DNA of 10,000 nt from Rheinheimera sp. (GCF_020217005.1 NZ_JAIWOI010000114.1:1-10000), one strand, 5' to 3'; shown: positions 1 through 7,543, numbered from the stretch's first letter. Translations and numbers: made by a program. Notes: generated from the sequence alone by a model not told the origin.

Positions 1-168
1 GACGCCCAGCGCCTAAAAGTCAATCTGGCTTTGACTGAGCAAATGCCGCCGGCTCTGGTGGTGGGTTCACGGGCTACAGTGCAACTGGTGCCAAAAGACA
101 ATAGTCTGCTGGCGGCTTTGGCTAAAGGCCAGATTCAACTGATCAGCCTGCTGCATTATGTCTATTAG
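1..168 (+). CDS. HlyD/EmrA-like membrane fusion protein, C-terminal end (5' partial)
   Basis: Frame 1 is open from the first base to a TAG at 166-168 and gives the last 55 residues of a protein that begins outside the window. The segment has the end of a beta-barrel typical of membrane fusion proteins: hydrophobic strands, then a VGSRATVQLV stretch, the usual 'G..a.V.i' ending of HlyD-family periplasmic adaptors. A short hydrophobic tail (LISLLHYVY) follows. Such adaptors link an inner-membrane pump to an outer-membrane channel. The assignment rests mainly on this ending and on the downstream gene, 13 bases away, which encodes a DUF2955/FUSC-like membrane protein; HlyD plus DUF2955 is a recurrent gene pair in gammaproteobacteria, comparable to AaeA/AaeB. 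The substrate cannot be told. The lipoyl and coiled-coil parts are not visible, so the family call is moderate. Confidence 0.7.
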   Translation, partial: DAQRLKVNLALTEQMPPALVVGSRATVQLVPKDNSLLAALAKGQIQLISLLHYVY

Positions 169-181
169 ATGAGCCAAAGTT

Positions 182-1183
182 ATGTTTGCTGCGCATCCCT
201 TTAATAAAATACTGCGGCTGGCCTTTGGTGCCAGCCTGGGCTTACTGCTGGCCAAACTGACCAACTCAGATCAATGGGGAGTGTTTTTCACCATCAGCCC
301 AGTGCTGTTATTAGGTCTGATCCCCAGACTGACACCTTTTGTTGTACTGCAATATCTGACGGCTAACTTGCTCGCTGGCGCTATGGTATTGCTGTACAGC
401 TGGCTTGGCGCTTTAAGTGCTGTGATGACGCTGTTGGTATTTCTCTATTTTCTCTGGCTATTCCGCTTGATGGCTAAAGGCGCACTTTTTGTCTTTGCCG
501 CCATAGCTATTATTAATGGCAGTATCTTTTTGCATTTTGCCAGCTACCCCAGCATGGACCCTGGCCAGATGCTGGGGCATGCCCTGGTCGCTGTCTTGTT
601 TGCTTTGTTGATCAGTGGCTGCGTAATTTGGATCTTCCCTGTGCCAGAGCACCCCCTGCACATGCCTCCGGCTAAAACGCCACGGGAACAGCAGCAACAA
701 AGCCTGGTTGCTGCAGCTATAGCTACGTTGTCTTTTGTCATTTTTCAAATGCTGGACTTGCAGGATTCTTTATCCGCTCAGGCCAGCAGTATCCTGATTT
801 TATTGCCTATGAGTTTCACTGGCATAGTGCAAGCTGGCATCAAAAGGGCATCAGGTGTGCTGCTGGGCTCGGCCTACGCCATAGCGGCTCAGCTGGTGTT
901 ATATGACAACTACCAGCATTTACCACTGACCATGCTGGCGTTTTTTATTGGCATGCTAATTTTTGCCAGGGCTCAGCAAGTCGAAGGTCCGGGGTCTGGC
1001 GTGGCATTTGGTGGCATGACTACTATGGCTATTATTTTTGGTCAGTATTTAAAGCCTGATCAGGATTTAATGTACAGCGCCTTGTATCGTATCAGCTCAG
1101 TCAGTGTTGCCGTCATGCTAACTCTGGTGTTAGCCACTGTACTTTATCTGCAACTGGAAAGAAAAAGCCCACCAGGTCATTGA
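182..1183 (+). CDS. DUF2955 / FUSC-like inner-membrane protein, putative efflux component
   Basis: A 333-residue polytopic membrane protein. It reads as two hydrophobic halves, each with about four to five membrane segments (roughly residues 10-155 and 175-325), joined by a polar linker near 155-172 rich in Pro, Gln and Arg (ending REQQQQ). This two-bundle layout, and a segment near residue 225 (RASGVLLGSAYAI) like the 'R..Gt..G' element of FUSC/aromatic-acid exporters, fit the DUF2955 family. That family is predicted to export small organic acids or toxic compounds with a HlyD-type partner. It lacks the large cytosolic domain of full-length AaeB, so it is the compact form. The ATG at 182 is preceded by only a weak TGAG about 8 bases upstream; translation is probably coupled to the fusion-protein gene ending 13 bases earlier. 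Family call fairly sure, transport function inferred, substrate unknown. Confidence 0.8.
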   Translation: MFAAHPFNKILRLAFGASLGLLLAKLTNSDQWGVFFTISPVLLLGLIPRLTPFVVLQYLTANLLAGAMVLLYSWLGALSAVMTLLVFLYFLWLFRLMAKGALFVFAAIAIINGSIFLHFASYPSMDPGQMLGHALVAVLFALLISGCVIWIFPVPEHPLHMPPAKTPREQQQQSLVAAAIATLSFVIFQMLDLQDSLSAQASSILILLPMSFTGIVQAGIKRASGVLLGSAYAIAAQLVLYDNYQHLPLTMLAFFIGMLIFARAQQVEGPGSGVAFGGMTTMAIIFGQYLKPDQDLMYSALYRISSVSVAVMLTLVLATVLYLQLERKSPPGH

Positions 1184-1207
1184 CTCAGCGGGCTCTTCAG
1201 TGGGATC

Positions 1208-1230
1208 AAAAGCTGTTTTATTCGGCTTTT
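1208..1230. terminator. Possible weak bidirectional terminator between convergent genes
   Basis: A 6-base stem AAAAGC (1208-1213) / GCTTTT (1225-1230) with an 11-base loop is followed by T-rich sequence on the + strand (the T run reaches 1231) and ends in a T run on the - strand. It lies where the DUF2955 gene and the terC-like gene converge and overlaps the last codons of the latter. The stem is short and AU-rich, so it would be a weak terminator at best; no stronger hairpin is visible in the 34-base gap. Confidence 0.25.
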
Positions 1231-1979
1231 TCGTCTGACATGGCTTTGTGCAGTTTCACTGCACTACGACCTTTACGCATGCGGATATTGATCATCTCAA
1301 CAATCACAGAGAACGCCATCGCAAAGTAAATGTAACCTTTTGGTACATGCACATCAAACCCTTCGATCATCAGGGTAACGCCCACCAGAATCAGGAAGGA
1401 TAACGCCAGAATTTTTATAGATGGGTGCGCATCAACAAAGTCACCTATAGATTTAGCAGCAAACATCATCACTGCTACGGCAGAGATAATAGCTATAGCC
1501 ATGATTTCTATCTGGTTGACCAGACCCACAGCTGTGATCACTGAATCTAAAGAGAACACTATATCCAGGATAGCAATTTGGATTAGCACCATAAAAAGGT
1601 TATTAGCAACCACTTTAGGGCCTGCGTCTTCACCACCATCAACCCCTTCCAGACTATGGTGAATTTCCTGAGTCGATTTGGCCAGCAGGAATAAACCGCC
1701 GCCAATTAGGATCACATCACGACCGGAAATATCATTACCCAATACAGTAAACCAGGTTTCGGTTAACCCCATCACCCAGGAGATAGAGAACAATAAAGCC
1801 AGACGGGCAAACATAGCCAAACCCAGTCCCATGCGGCGGGCAAAGGCTCGTTGATGCTCAGGTAGACGCCCCACCAAAATAGATAAAAAGATAATATTGT
1901 CTATACCTAAGACAATTTCCAAAGCAGCCAAAGTGCCCAAGGCTATCCAGGCTTCCGGACTGGCGATCCATTCAAACAT
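1218..1979 (-). CDS. TerC family integral membrane protein (YgdQ-like)
   Basis: A 253-residue protein of the TerC family, close in length and text to E. coli YgdQ. The two signature halves are plain: LEIVLGIDNIIF near residues 20-31 (Asp27) and LDIVFSLDSVITAVG at 138-152 (Asp145). These acidic residues lie within membrane segments and are thought to coordinate the transported ion. IGDFV..HPS and the C-terminal VPKGYIYFAM block are also diagnostic. About seven membrane segments are expected, with a charged loop near 105-122. TerC relatives (Alx in E. coli, MeeF/MeeY in Bacillus) export Mn(II), in Bacillus partly to metallate secreted proteins; the YgdQ branch itself is not firmly assigned. ATG start with a weak CGGGAA about 6 bases upstream. 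It lies 46 bases behind the solute-binding-protein gene and may be read from the same transcript. Family very sure, metal specificity inferred. Confidence 0.94.
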   Translation of the reverse strand: MFEWIASPEAWIALGTLAALEIVLGIDNIIFLSILVGRLPEHQRAFARRMGLGLAMFARLALLFSISWVMGLTETWFTVLGNDISGRDVILIGGGLFLLAKSTQEIHHSLEGVDGGEDAGPKVVANNLFMVLIQIAILDIVFSLDSVITAVGLVNQIEIMAIAIISAVAVMMFAAKSIGDFVDAHPSIKILALSFLILVGVTLMIEGFDVHVPKGYIYFAMAFSVIVEMINIRMRKGRSAVKLHKAMSDEKAE

Positions 1980-2025
1980 ACAATATTCCCGATGCGTTTA
2001 ATTAACTGCGGCTAGTGTAGCGGCT

Positions 2026-2823
2026 TTATCTGCGAATTTCAGCTGGAACCTTTGGTTGTTGCGGTATCTTTGGCAATTGCTTTTTGTGTTCAATCAAAGC
2101 GTAACGCTGCTTTAATTGCTGAATTTGTTGCTGCTGCTCTCGCAGAAACTGGTTAAACCTTAGTATTTGCTCTGGGTGTTTTTGACTGGACAAATGAAAA
2201 GCCAGATTAGTAAAAGGTAAATGTTCAGCTATCACCAAAGTTCCGCTGTCTTTCATCTGAGCCAGGTGATACTGAGCCACATTGTATTCAACATTGGCGG
2301 CATCCACCCTGCCCTTTAGCGTCATGCCTAAGGCTGATTCAGCATCTGGCACATCTAATATTTTGAATTTATAGTTCTTTTTCAAGCCAACCCATAAGGT
2401 CGGAGAAAAACCATGAATATTTGCCAACAGCCTGAATTCCTTCAGCCGCATCTGCTGATTTTCTGGCAATACCATAGTGCCCCCTAAAGTGTAAATCACT
2501 GGATCACTGTAATATTTAGTGACCTTGTGATCGATATCCAGTTGGGGTTGCCACACCAGATTGTCCGGGTAGACAAAGTCAGTCAGTTCAGCGGCATCTT
2601 TATACAACCTTTTGACCGGTAATGCTTTAAACACAAACTGGTCGCCACTCCATTGGCTATATAGCTGGATCAGGTCAAAGAAATAACCTCTGGGGTGGTC
2701 TGAGCTAAAGTCATAATGGGGATAATAGTCTAATTGCTCTATGCCAATAACATAACTTTTGGCCACAGTGGCGCCACTGAAAAAGCTCAGACAGCAGGTT
2801 AACAACATCAATACAACTCGCAT
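2026..2823 (-). CDS. Periplasmic solute-binding-type protein (SBP_bac_3-like), orphan
   Basis: A 265-residue secreted protein. Residues 1-21 form a signal peptide (Arg2, hydrophobic core, likely cleavage after TVA at 21). Cys10-Cys11 lie inside the hydrophobic core and do not make a lipobox. The mature part looks like a divergent extracellular solute-binding fold of the amino-acid type: an opening strand (YVIGIEQLDYYPHYDF), an N-terminal lobe in which GYFFDLIQLY matches the 'G.dvdl...' helix, and in the second lobe a GRVDAANVEYNVAQY stretch like the usual 'grvDa...d' element. The C-terminus is Gln/Lys/Pro-rich and likely flexible. No permease or ATPase gene is next to it, so it is probably a sensory or orphan binding protein, or an enzyme-like relative, rather than part of a transporter here. 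GGAG lies only 4 bases before the ATG. The gene is 47 bases after the HD-GYP gene. Family moderate, ligand unknown. Confidence 0.72.
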   Translation of the reverse strand: MRVVLMLLTCCLSFFSGATVAKSYVIGIEQLDYYPHYDFSSDHPRGYFFDLIQLYSQWSGDQFVFKALPVKRLYKDAAELTDFVYPDNLVWQPQLDIDHKVTKYYSDPVIYTLGGTMVLPENQQMRLKEFRLLANIHGFSPTLWVGLKKNYKFKILDVPDAESALGMTLKGRVDAANVEYNVAQYHLAQMKDSGTLVIAEHLPFTNLAFHLSSQKHPEQILRFNQFLREQQQQIQQLKQRYALIEHKKQLPKIPQQPKVPAEIRR

Positions 2824-2870
2824 GGGACTCCGACTTTCTCACTGATACCTTATCCCCGGCTAAATCTGGC

Positions 2871-4505
2871 CTAGCTGGCCTTATACCTTCGTTCTGGTGG
2901 CAAATAACCGGGAATACGATTTAAATCTACTTCATCTATTTGTGTGGGTTTTAAAAATTGTTCAGCGTATTGCAGATAAACTTTTTGGTCGATAAAAATA
3001 TCAAACAAATCGGGATCTATGTGCTGATTCTGAGTCATTCGTCCCATAATGGCCAGACATTCACTTAACGGCTTGCCTTCTTTATAAGGCCTGTCACAGG
3101 CAGTTAAAGCTTCGAAGATATCGGCAATGGCCATCATACGGGCCGGGATCGACATTTGCTCTTTTGTTAAACCTTTAGGGTAACCTGAGCCATCCATCTT
3201 TTCATGATGGCCACAAGCAAATTCAGGGACTCGCTGCAAATGCTTGGGGAAAGTCAAAGACTCCAGCATGTCGACAGTAATATCCATATGGCGGTTAATA
3301 ATTTGTCGTTCTTCAGGCGTCAGAGTGCCGCGAGCTATGCTCAGGTTATAAATTTCGTTGTCGGACAACAGGTTTTGTTCTTCGCCAGCAATATGAATCT
3401 GTTGTTGTCGGCCAAAATCAGCGACACGTTGCTGATCGCTTTTATCCATAAACTCGCCTCCTATATTGGCCTTGCGCAGAAACTCACGCTCTTGATCCAA
3501 GGCGGCCAAGCCGTGCGCCAATTGCTGTTGCAACAGCTCAACCTGAGCCTGATCCTGCAGATAAGTCGCCAGACTAAGTGGGCCGGCCAGGCTTAATTCG
3601 AAATCCCTTTTTGCTATTTCAATTTTTGCATCTACCAGCGCTATCCGGTCAAAAATAGTTTGCAGCTTACTGGCTTTATCCATTACATATTCTGGTGTCG
3701 CTATTTTTCCACAATCGTGCAGCCAACCTGCCACACTTAACTCATGCCTATCCGCTTCTGTCAGCACAAAATCAGCTAAAGGCCCGAAGTTATGCCGGTG
3801 TACCGCATTCGCTAACATCATGGTTAACTCAGGCACTCTCTTACAATGCCCCGCAGTGTAAGGCGATTTTTCGTCTATAGCTTTAGCTATCAGTCTTGCT
3901 ATTCCCTGAAACAAGGCCTCCATATCTTCAATCAGTTGTTTGTTCGTTAGAGCGACTGCTGCCAGAGAAGCCAAAGAGCGCACCCACTCTATTTGCTGAG
4001 CTGAAAAAACACTGACCTGCCCCTCGACAGTGGCATTAATCAGCTGCAATACACCATTAAGTTCGCCTTCGTGATTTTTCATAGGGACTGTCAGCACAGA
4101 CTGAGTGTGATACCCGGTACGCTGGTCCATAGCACGTGCAGCGCTTAAGTCATATTGGCCAGATGCATAGGCATCGGGAATATGGATGACGTCTCCTTCA
4201 GCAGCAGCTATCGCCACTATGGCGTGCCTGTTCACTTCACCTTCCACATAGATAGGAATAGAAGGAAAAGGCGCTGGCTGGCCTGAACTGCCTCCCAAAT
4301 GCAGTTTCAGCGAATTGTTGATCAGAGTTTCAAATTTCAGACTCTTGTCAGGCGTTACCGAATAAATAGTGCCACCGTCAGCCTGAGTTAAAGCCTGAGC
4401 ACTTTTTAATATACGCTCCAACAGAAGGGTGGTGTCCCGTTCTACCGACAACGCAATACCTATATCTATCAGATGCTGCAATACCGCAGGTTCAGTCATC
4501 ATCAT
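2871..4505 (-). CDS. GAF domain / HD-GYP cyclic-di-GMP phosphodiesterase
   Basis: A 544-residue soluble protein with no signal peptide or membrane segment. Residues about 10-190 are a GAF sensor domain, with DAY at 111-113, D..TGY.TQS at 127-136, PMKNH at 141-145 and GVLQLIN at 151-157. Residues about 200-515 are an HD-GYP domain that hydrolyses c-di-GMP to pGpG and/or GMP. Its metal and catalytic set looks complete: His220, His263-Asp264 with Lys267 (HDCGK), His406, His433-His434-Glu435, the DGSGYP signature at 438-443, and Asp462 in IADIFEAL. An insert of about 110 residues (roughly 282-391), partly coiled-coil-like and Gln-rich, separates the HDxGK helix from the TPEE..IINRH helix, where canonical HD-GYP proteins are nearly continuous. 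Three consecutive ATGs (4505, 4502, 4499) leave the exact start open. The gene begins 12 bases after the cyclase stop, so coupled translation is likely. Activity inferred from intact motifs. Confidence 0.93.
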   Translation of the reverse strand: MMMTEPAVLQHLIDIGIALSVERDTTLLLERILKSAQALTQADGGTIYSVTPDKSLKFETLINNSLKLHLGGSSGQPAPFPSIPIYVEGEVNRHAIVAIAAAEGDVIHIPDAYASGQYDLSAARAMDQRTGYHTQSVLTVPMKNHEGELNGVLQLINATVEGQVSVFSAQQIEWVRSLASLAAVALTNKQLIEDMEALFQGIARLIAKAIDEKSPYTAGHCKRVPELTMMLANAVHRHNFGPLADFVLTEADRHELSVAGWLHDCGKIATPEYVMDKASKLQTIFDRIALVDAKIEIAKRDFELSLAGPLSLATYLQDQAQVELLQQQLAHGLAALDQEREFLRKANIGGEFMDKSDQQRVADFGRQQQIHIAGEEQNLLSDNEIYNLSIARGTLTPEERQIINRHMDITVDMLESLTFPKHLQRVPEFACGHHEKMDGSGYPKGLTKEQMSIPARMMAIADIFEALTACDRPYKEGKPLSECLAIMGRMTQNQHIDPDLFDIFIDQKVYLQYAEQFLKPTQIDEVDLNRIPGYLPPERRYKAS

Positions 4506-4517
4506 TCGCTACCATTA

Positions 4518-6728
4518 CTACTTATCTGCATGAGTATAGACTCCATCCCATTCAGCACCAGGTGGATGCTGAAGGTACTGATCCAGTCGTTCGAGATACA
4601 AGGCGTATAATTTATGGTCTTTCTGCTGCTGCAATGTGGTCCATAACAGTTTGGCCTCACTCCAGTTTTGCTGTAAATACAATGCAATAGCCTGTTCATG
4701 TTGCTGTAAAGCTGCCACAACATCCGGGCTGGTCAGTAAGTCAGGATCAATAGGCTCATACAGCCTTACTGCTTCTGTTTTTCCTTTCACCCGTACTTTA
4801 TCGACAGAACGAAACCTGACTCCCTGACATTGCTGCGCGGTAGACTGGCTGACCAAAAACCTGACGCCATAATATTTAGTCAGGCTTTCCAGCCTGGACG
4901 CTAAGTTCACAGCATCTCCAAGCACTGTATAGGCTCTACGATAGACAGAACCCATATCCCCAACGTTCATTTCACCTGTATTGATCCCCACACCAATATC
5001 TATGGCCGGTAAACCTTCAGCCACAAAATTCTGGCTAAGTTCGTCCGTAATTTTCAACATAGAAAAGCCTGACTTTACCGCCAGCAGCGCATGGTCTTTT
5101 ACATCCAAAGGAGCATTCCAGAACGCCATAACCATGTCACCAACGTATTTATCAATAGTCCCCTGATGCTCAAAAATAGTTTTAGTAATAGGCGAAAAAT
5201 AGCGGTTTAACAAAGACTTGAGCTCTGTCGCCGTCAACTTCTCTGACAGACTGGTAAAACCTCGAATATCTGAAAACAGCACAGACATCGCCTTTCTTTT
5301 GCCATCCAGACTCAGGCTGTCCGGATGATTCAGCATTTCTTCGATATGAGCTGGAGGCACATACTGGTCAAAAATTGATTTAATCCTGGCCTTTTGCTGT
5401 GAAGCGCTAAAAAAACCATAGATCAGATTCAGCAAGGTCAAAGCTAAAATAAGCAGCAAGCTGGATGTTAAAGGTAAATCCAGTTTCAGCACTTGCCAGC
5501 TATAGAGGTTAGCCGTCACTGTCAGTAATAACAAACCCGCCCCTGTAGTGGCTAAGGCGACAGGCCCTAAAGCAGGGAAAATCAGACTCATCAACACACC
5601 CATACTGACTAAAAACAGAAAGACCAATGCCTCAGCCCAATCAGGCTGGGAATGGATCAATTGTGGATAGAGCAGCCCCTCAAATATGTTTGCATGCACT
5701 TCAACTCCGGGGTACTGCATACCAACGGGAGTGGAGCGCAGATCCGCATGCCCCACAGCTGAAGTTCCGACAAAAACCACTGCATCTTTGAAAAGTGTTT
5801 TATCCACTTCCCCTTGCACTACATTAACAGCTGAAACATAAGGAAAGCTTTTGGCGGGCCCCCGGTAAGGAATAAGTACCCTGCCATATAAATCTGTAGT
5901 GATCAGGGTATTCCCAACTGTCACCCCAACGACAGTGTTAATCCGCTGTAAAGCAGCAGTCTCTACTTTTACCTGCTGCGCCAGCGCATATAGACGGGCG
6001 GTTTCCAATGCCAGTGAGGGATAAATTTTGTCCTGATAGCGGATCAAAAGTGCTGCCTTACGAATAAAACCATCAGGGTCAGGTGAAGAATTAATAAAAC
6101 CTGTGCCCGGGCTTTGTTGTAGTACTGTTGTGTTGGCCACGTAACCAACAAAAGAACTGACAGAGCTCCTCCCGACCGGGCTATCTAGTTCCACATAAGT
6201 TGCAGGTAACTGACCAACAGCCACCTGGTCTTGCTGAAACAAAAACCCCAGCACTACTTCTTTGTTTTGCAGACTACTGGCAAAACGCTGATCTGCATCT
6301 AAAAAAGGGGCGACTTTTTGCAGCTCAGAGCTGGTCTGAGCGGACAACTGTTGTTGACCAACACGCTGCAACACTTGCTGCACCGGATTCACTTCAGGCT
6401 CAGAAAAAATCACATCAAAAGCCACAACAGCTGCACCGGCAGCAGTTAACTGTTCCAGCATTTCAGCCACAATCAGCCGACTCCATGGCCAACGACCAAG
6501 CTGTTGCAGACTTTTTTCGTCAATATCTACAATCACAACAGGCAAATCTGTTGTCGTTCTGAAGGGCAGCATCAGTTTTAATCTGAGGTCATACAACAAA
6601 CCATCCAGCCGCTTCAACACGGCCTGTTCTTCATTCACTGCATTGAACTGGACCAACACCAGAGTGAAGCAGAATAGCAGGCTGCACAGCATTACCCATT
6701 GATGGCGACGCCAGTACTTCAGCACCAC
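4518..6728 (-). CDS. CHASE2 sensor / class III adenylate cyclase
   Basis: A 736-residue membrane receptor cyclase. Order: short cytoplasmic start, membrane segment at 11-28, periplasmic CHASE2 domain (about 35-355, with VVIVDIDEKSL near 64-74, FDVIFSEPE and the closing GVEVHANIFEGLL), three membrane segments (about 366-385, 388-406, 417-440), a helical linker (IKSIFDQYVPP) and the cyclase domain at about 478-655. All six class III active-site positions can be placed: metal ligands Asp487 (FSDIRGF) and Asp531 (DKYVGD), adenine-selecting Lys527 and Thr601, transition-state Asn608 and Arg612 (NLASRLE). The Lys/Thr pair is that of CyaB1-like (class IIIb) adenylate cyclases, so ATP to cAMP is expected, as a dimer. 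A Gln-rich helical tail of about 75 residues follows. The start is GTG (6726-6728) inside the end of the MBL gene, with AAGGA 8 bases upstream. The periplasmic ligand is unknown. Confidence 0.95.
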   Translation of the reverse strand: MVLKYWRRHQWVMLCSLLFCFTLVLVQFNAVNEEQAVLKRLDGLLYDLRLKLMLPFRTTTDLPVVIVDIDEKSLQQLGRWPWSRLIVAEMLEQLTAAGAAVVAFDVIFSEPEVNPVQQVLQRVGQQQLSAQTSSELQKVAPFLDADQRFASSLQNKEVVLGFLFQQDQVAVGQLPATYVELDSPVGRSSVSSFVGYVANTTVLQQSPGTGFINSSPDPDGFIRKAALLIRYQDKIYPSLALETARLYALAQQVKVETAALQRINTVVGVTVGNTLITTDLYGRVLIPYRGPAKSFPYVSAVNVVQGEVDKTLFKDAVVFVGTSAVGHADLRSTPVGMQYPGVEVHANIFEGLLYPQLIHSQPDWAEALVFLFLVSMGVLMSLIFPALGPVALATTGAGLLLLTVTANLYSWQVLKLDLPLTSSLLLILALTLLNLIYGFFSASQQKARIKSIFDQYVPPAHIEEMLNHPDSLSLDGKRKAMSVLFSDIRGFTSLSEKLTATELKSLLNRYFSPITKTIFEHQGTIDKYVGDMVMAFWNAPLDVKDHALLAVKSGFSMLKITDELSQNFVAEGLPAIDIGVGINTGEMNVGDMGSVYRRAYTVLGDAVNLASRLESLTKYYGVRFLVSQSTAQQCQGVRFRSVDKVRVKGKTEAVRLYEPIDPDLLTSPDVVAALQQHEQAIALYLQQNWSEAKLLWTTLQQQKDHKLYALYLERLDQYLQHPPGAEWDGVYTHADK

Positions 6729-7534
6729 AACTCCATTCCTTCTTTAGCTAGCAGTACTTCTGGGCTATGACCGGAGAATTGTTGCGCCAACAGATCCAGC
6801 TGTTGGTCCGTTCTGGCTGGATCATGGCTAAAAATCACCAATTGTTTTACCCCGGCATCGGTGGCCAAATCCACAGCCTGACTGATCAGAGAATGACCCC
6901 AGCCTAGTTTATATGGCATGTCGGTTTCCAGGTACTGGCCATCATGGATCAACAAATCCACTCCGGCGACAAATTCCAGCCATTGTGTTCTGGACGTTGT
7001 CGTCTGCTCCGGAGGGAAAAGCTCGTTGTCTGTGACATAAGCCAAAGTTTGACCATCCGCACTGATGTGATAAGCGCTGCCAGACCCCGGATGATTCAAC
7101 CTGCAACGACGAATAGCAAAATCTCCAAGTTGCCATTGATCAGCGGCCATAGCAGTTATACGAATATGTGAGGCTAATTGCTGTGATGCCACAGGAAAAA
7201 ACTCACCAGACATTTGCTTCAGAATGGCTTCATTGTCTTCCGCTTGAGTTTTACCCGGAATAATACGGATCAGGCGACCCGCCTGATAAGCCGGGGCAAA
7301 AAAAGGAAAACCCTGTATATGATCCCAATGGTTGTGGCTCAGTAATAACACCAGCTCTTCAGTGCCGGACAGTAATTCTTCCCCGAGAGAGCGGATACCT
7401 GTGCCTGCATCTAAAATCAACTGCTGTCCACTTTGACTGGTTACCAGGATACAAGGAGTATTGCCTCCATACCTTTGAGTCTCAACACCAGGAGTAGGGA
7501 TAGAGCCACGCACACCATAAAATTTTATTTGCAT
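6719..7534 (-). CDS. Metallo-beta-lactamase-fold hydrolase (COG1235/PhnP-like)
   Basis: A 271-residue cytoplasmic metallohydrolase without signal peptide. The start (KFYGVRGSIPTPG) and RYGGNTPC are typical of an MBL subgroup related to PhnP-like phosphodiesterases. The binuclear metal site is complete: LDAGTG at 41-46, His67, His69, Asp71 and His72 (SHNHWDH), His148 (NHPG), Asp169 (VTDNE) and His237 (FSHDP). Known relatives hydrolyse phosphodiesters, including cyclic nucleotide-type bonds (PhnP acts on a 1,2-cyclic ribose phosphate), but many are uncharacterised. The ATG lies 9 bases after the delta-60 gene's stop with no clear ribosome-binding site, suggesting re-initiation. The 3' end overlaps the cyclase start by 10 bases. 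The tight pairing suggests, without proving, a job tied to the cyclase, such as turnover of its product. It lacks the class II PDE layout, so direct cAMP hydrolysis is only a possibility. Confidence 0.9.
   Translation of the reverse strand: MQIKFYGVRGSIPTPGVETQRYGGNTPCILVTSQSGQQLILDAGTGIRSLGEELLSGTEELVLLLSHNHWDHIQGFPFFAPAYQAGRLIRIIPGKTQAEDNEAILKQMSGEFFPVASQQLASHIRITAMAADQWQLGDFAIRRCRLNHPGSGSAYHISADGQTLAYVTDNELFPPEQTTTSRTQWLEFVAGVDLLIHDGQYLETDMPYKLGWGHSLISQAVDLATDAGVKQLVIFSHDPARTDQQLDLLAQQFSGHSPEVLLAKEGMELWC
6737..6743 (-). promoter_or_regulatory. Ribosome-binding site that decides the cyclase GTG start
   Basis: AGAAGGA lies 8 bases upstream of the GTG at 6726-6728 and inside the last codons of the MBL gene. 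The only nearby ATG (in GGAATGGAG) is in the MBL frame, and the next in-frame ATG is codon 13 of the cyclase, within the first membrane segment. The GTG is therefore the best start. Confidence 0.65.
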
Positions 7535-7543
7535 GATGATTCA

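Noticed and set aside
458..748. Two overlapping - strand frames opposite the DUF2955 gene
   Set aside because: They are shadows of a clear membrane-protein gene; their Ser/Cys-rich translations match no family.
1980..2040. TACACT on the - strand before terC considered as a promoter -10 box
   Set aside because: No acceptable -35 element at 16-18 bases; read-through from the upstream gene explains expression equally well.
2868..2880. GGCC-armed palindrome-like sequence at the end of the HD-GYP gene, considered as a terminator
   Set aside because: The arms are only 4 bases and no T run follows in the direction of transcription.
3204..3596. 130-codon open frame on the + strand opposite the HD-GYP gene
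   Set aside because: It lies wholly antisense to a well-supported catalytic domain, has no recognisable domain, and its composition follows from the opposite strand's codons.
4502..4723. 73-codon - strand frame overlapping the end of the cyclase gene in another frame
   Set aside because: It overlaps the supported cyclase tail and the HD-GYP start and has no protein-like features.
6200..6562. 120-codon + strand frame opposite the CHASE2 domain
   Set aside because: Fully antisense to the cyclase gene, low-complexity Gln/Ala-rich translation, no family features.
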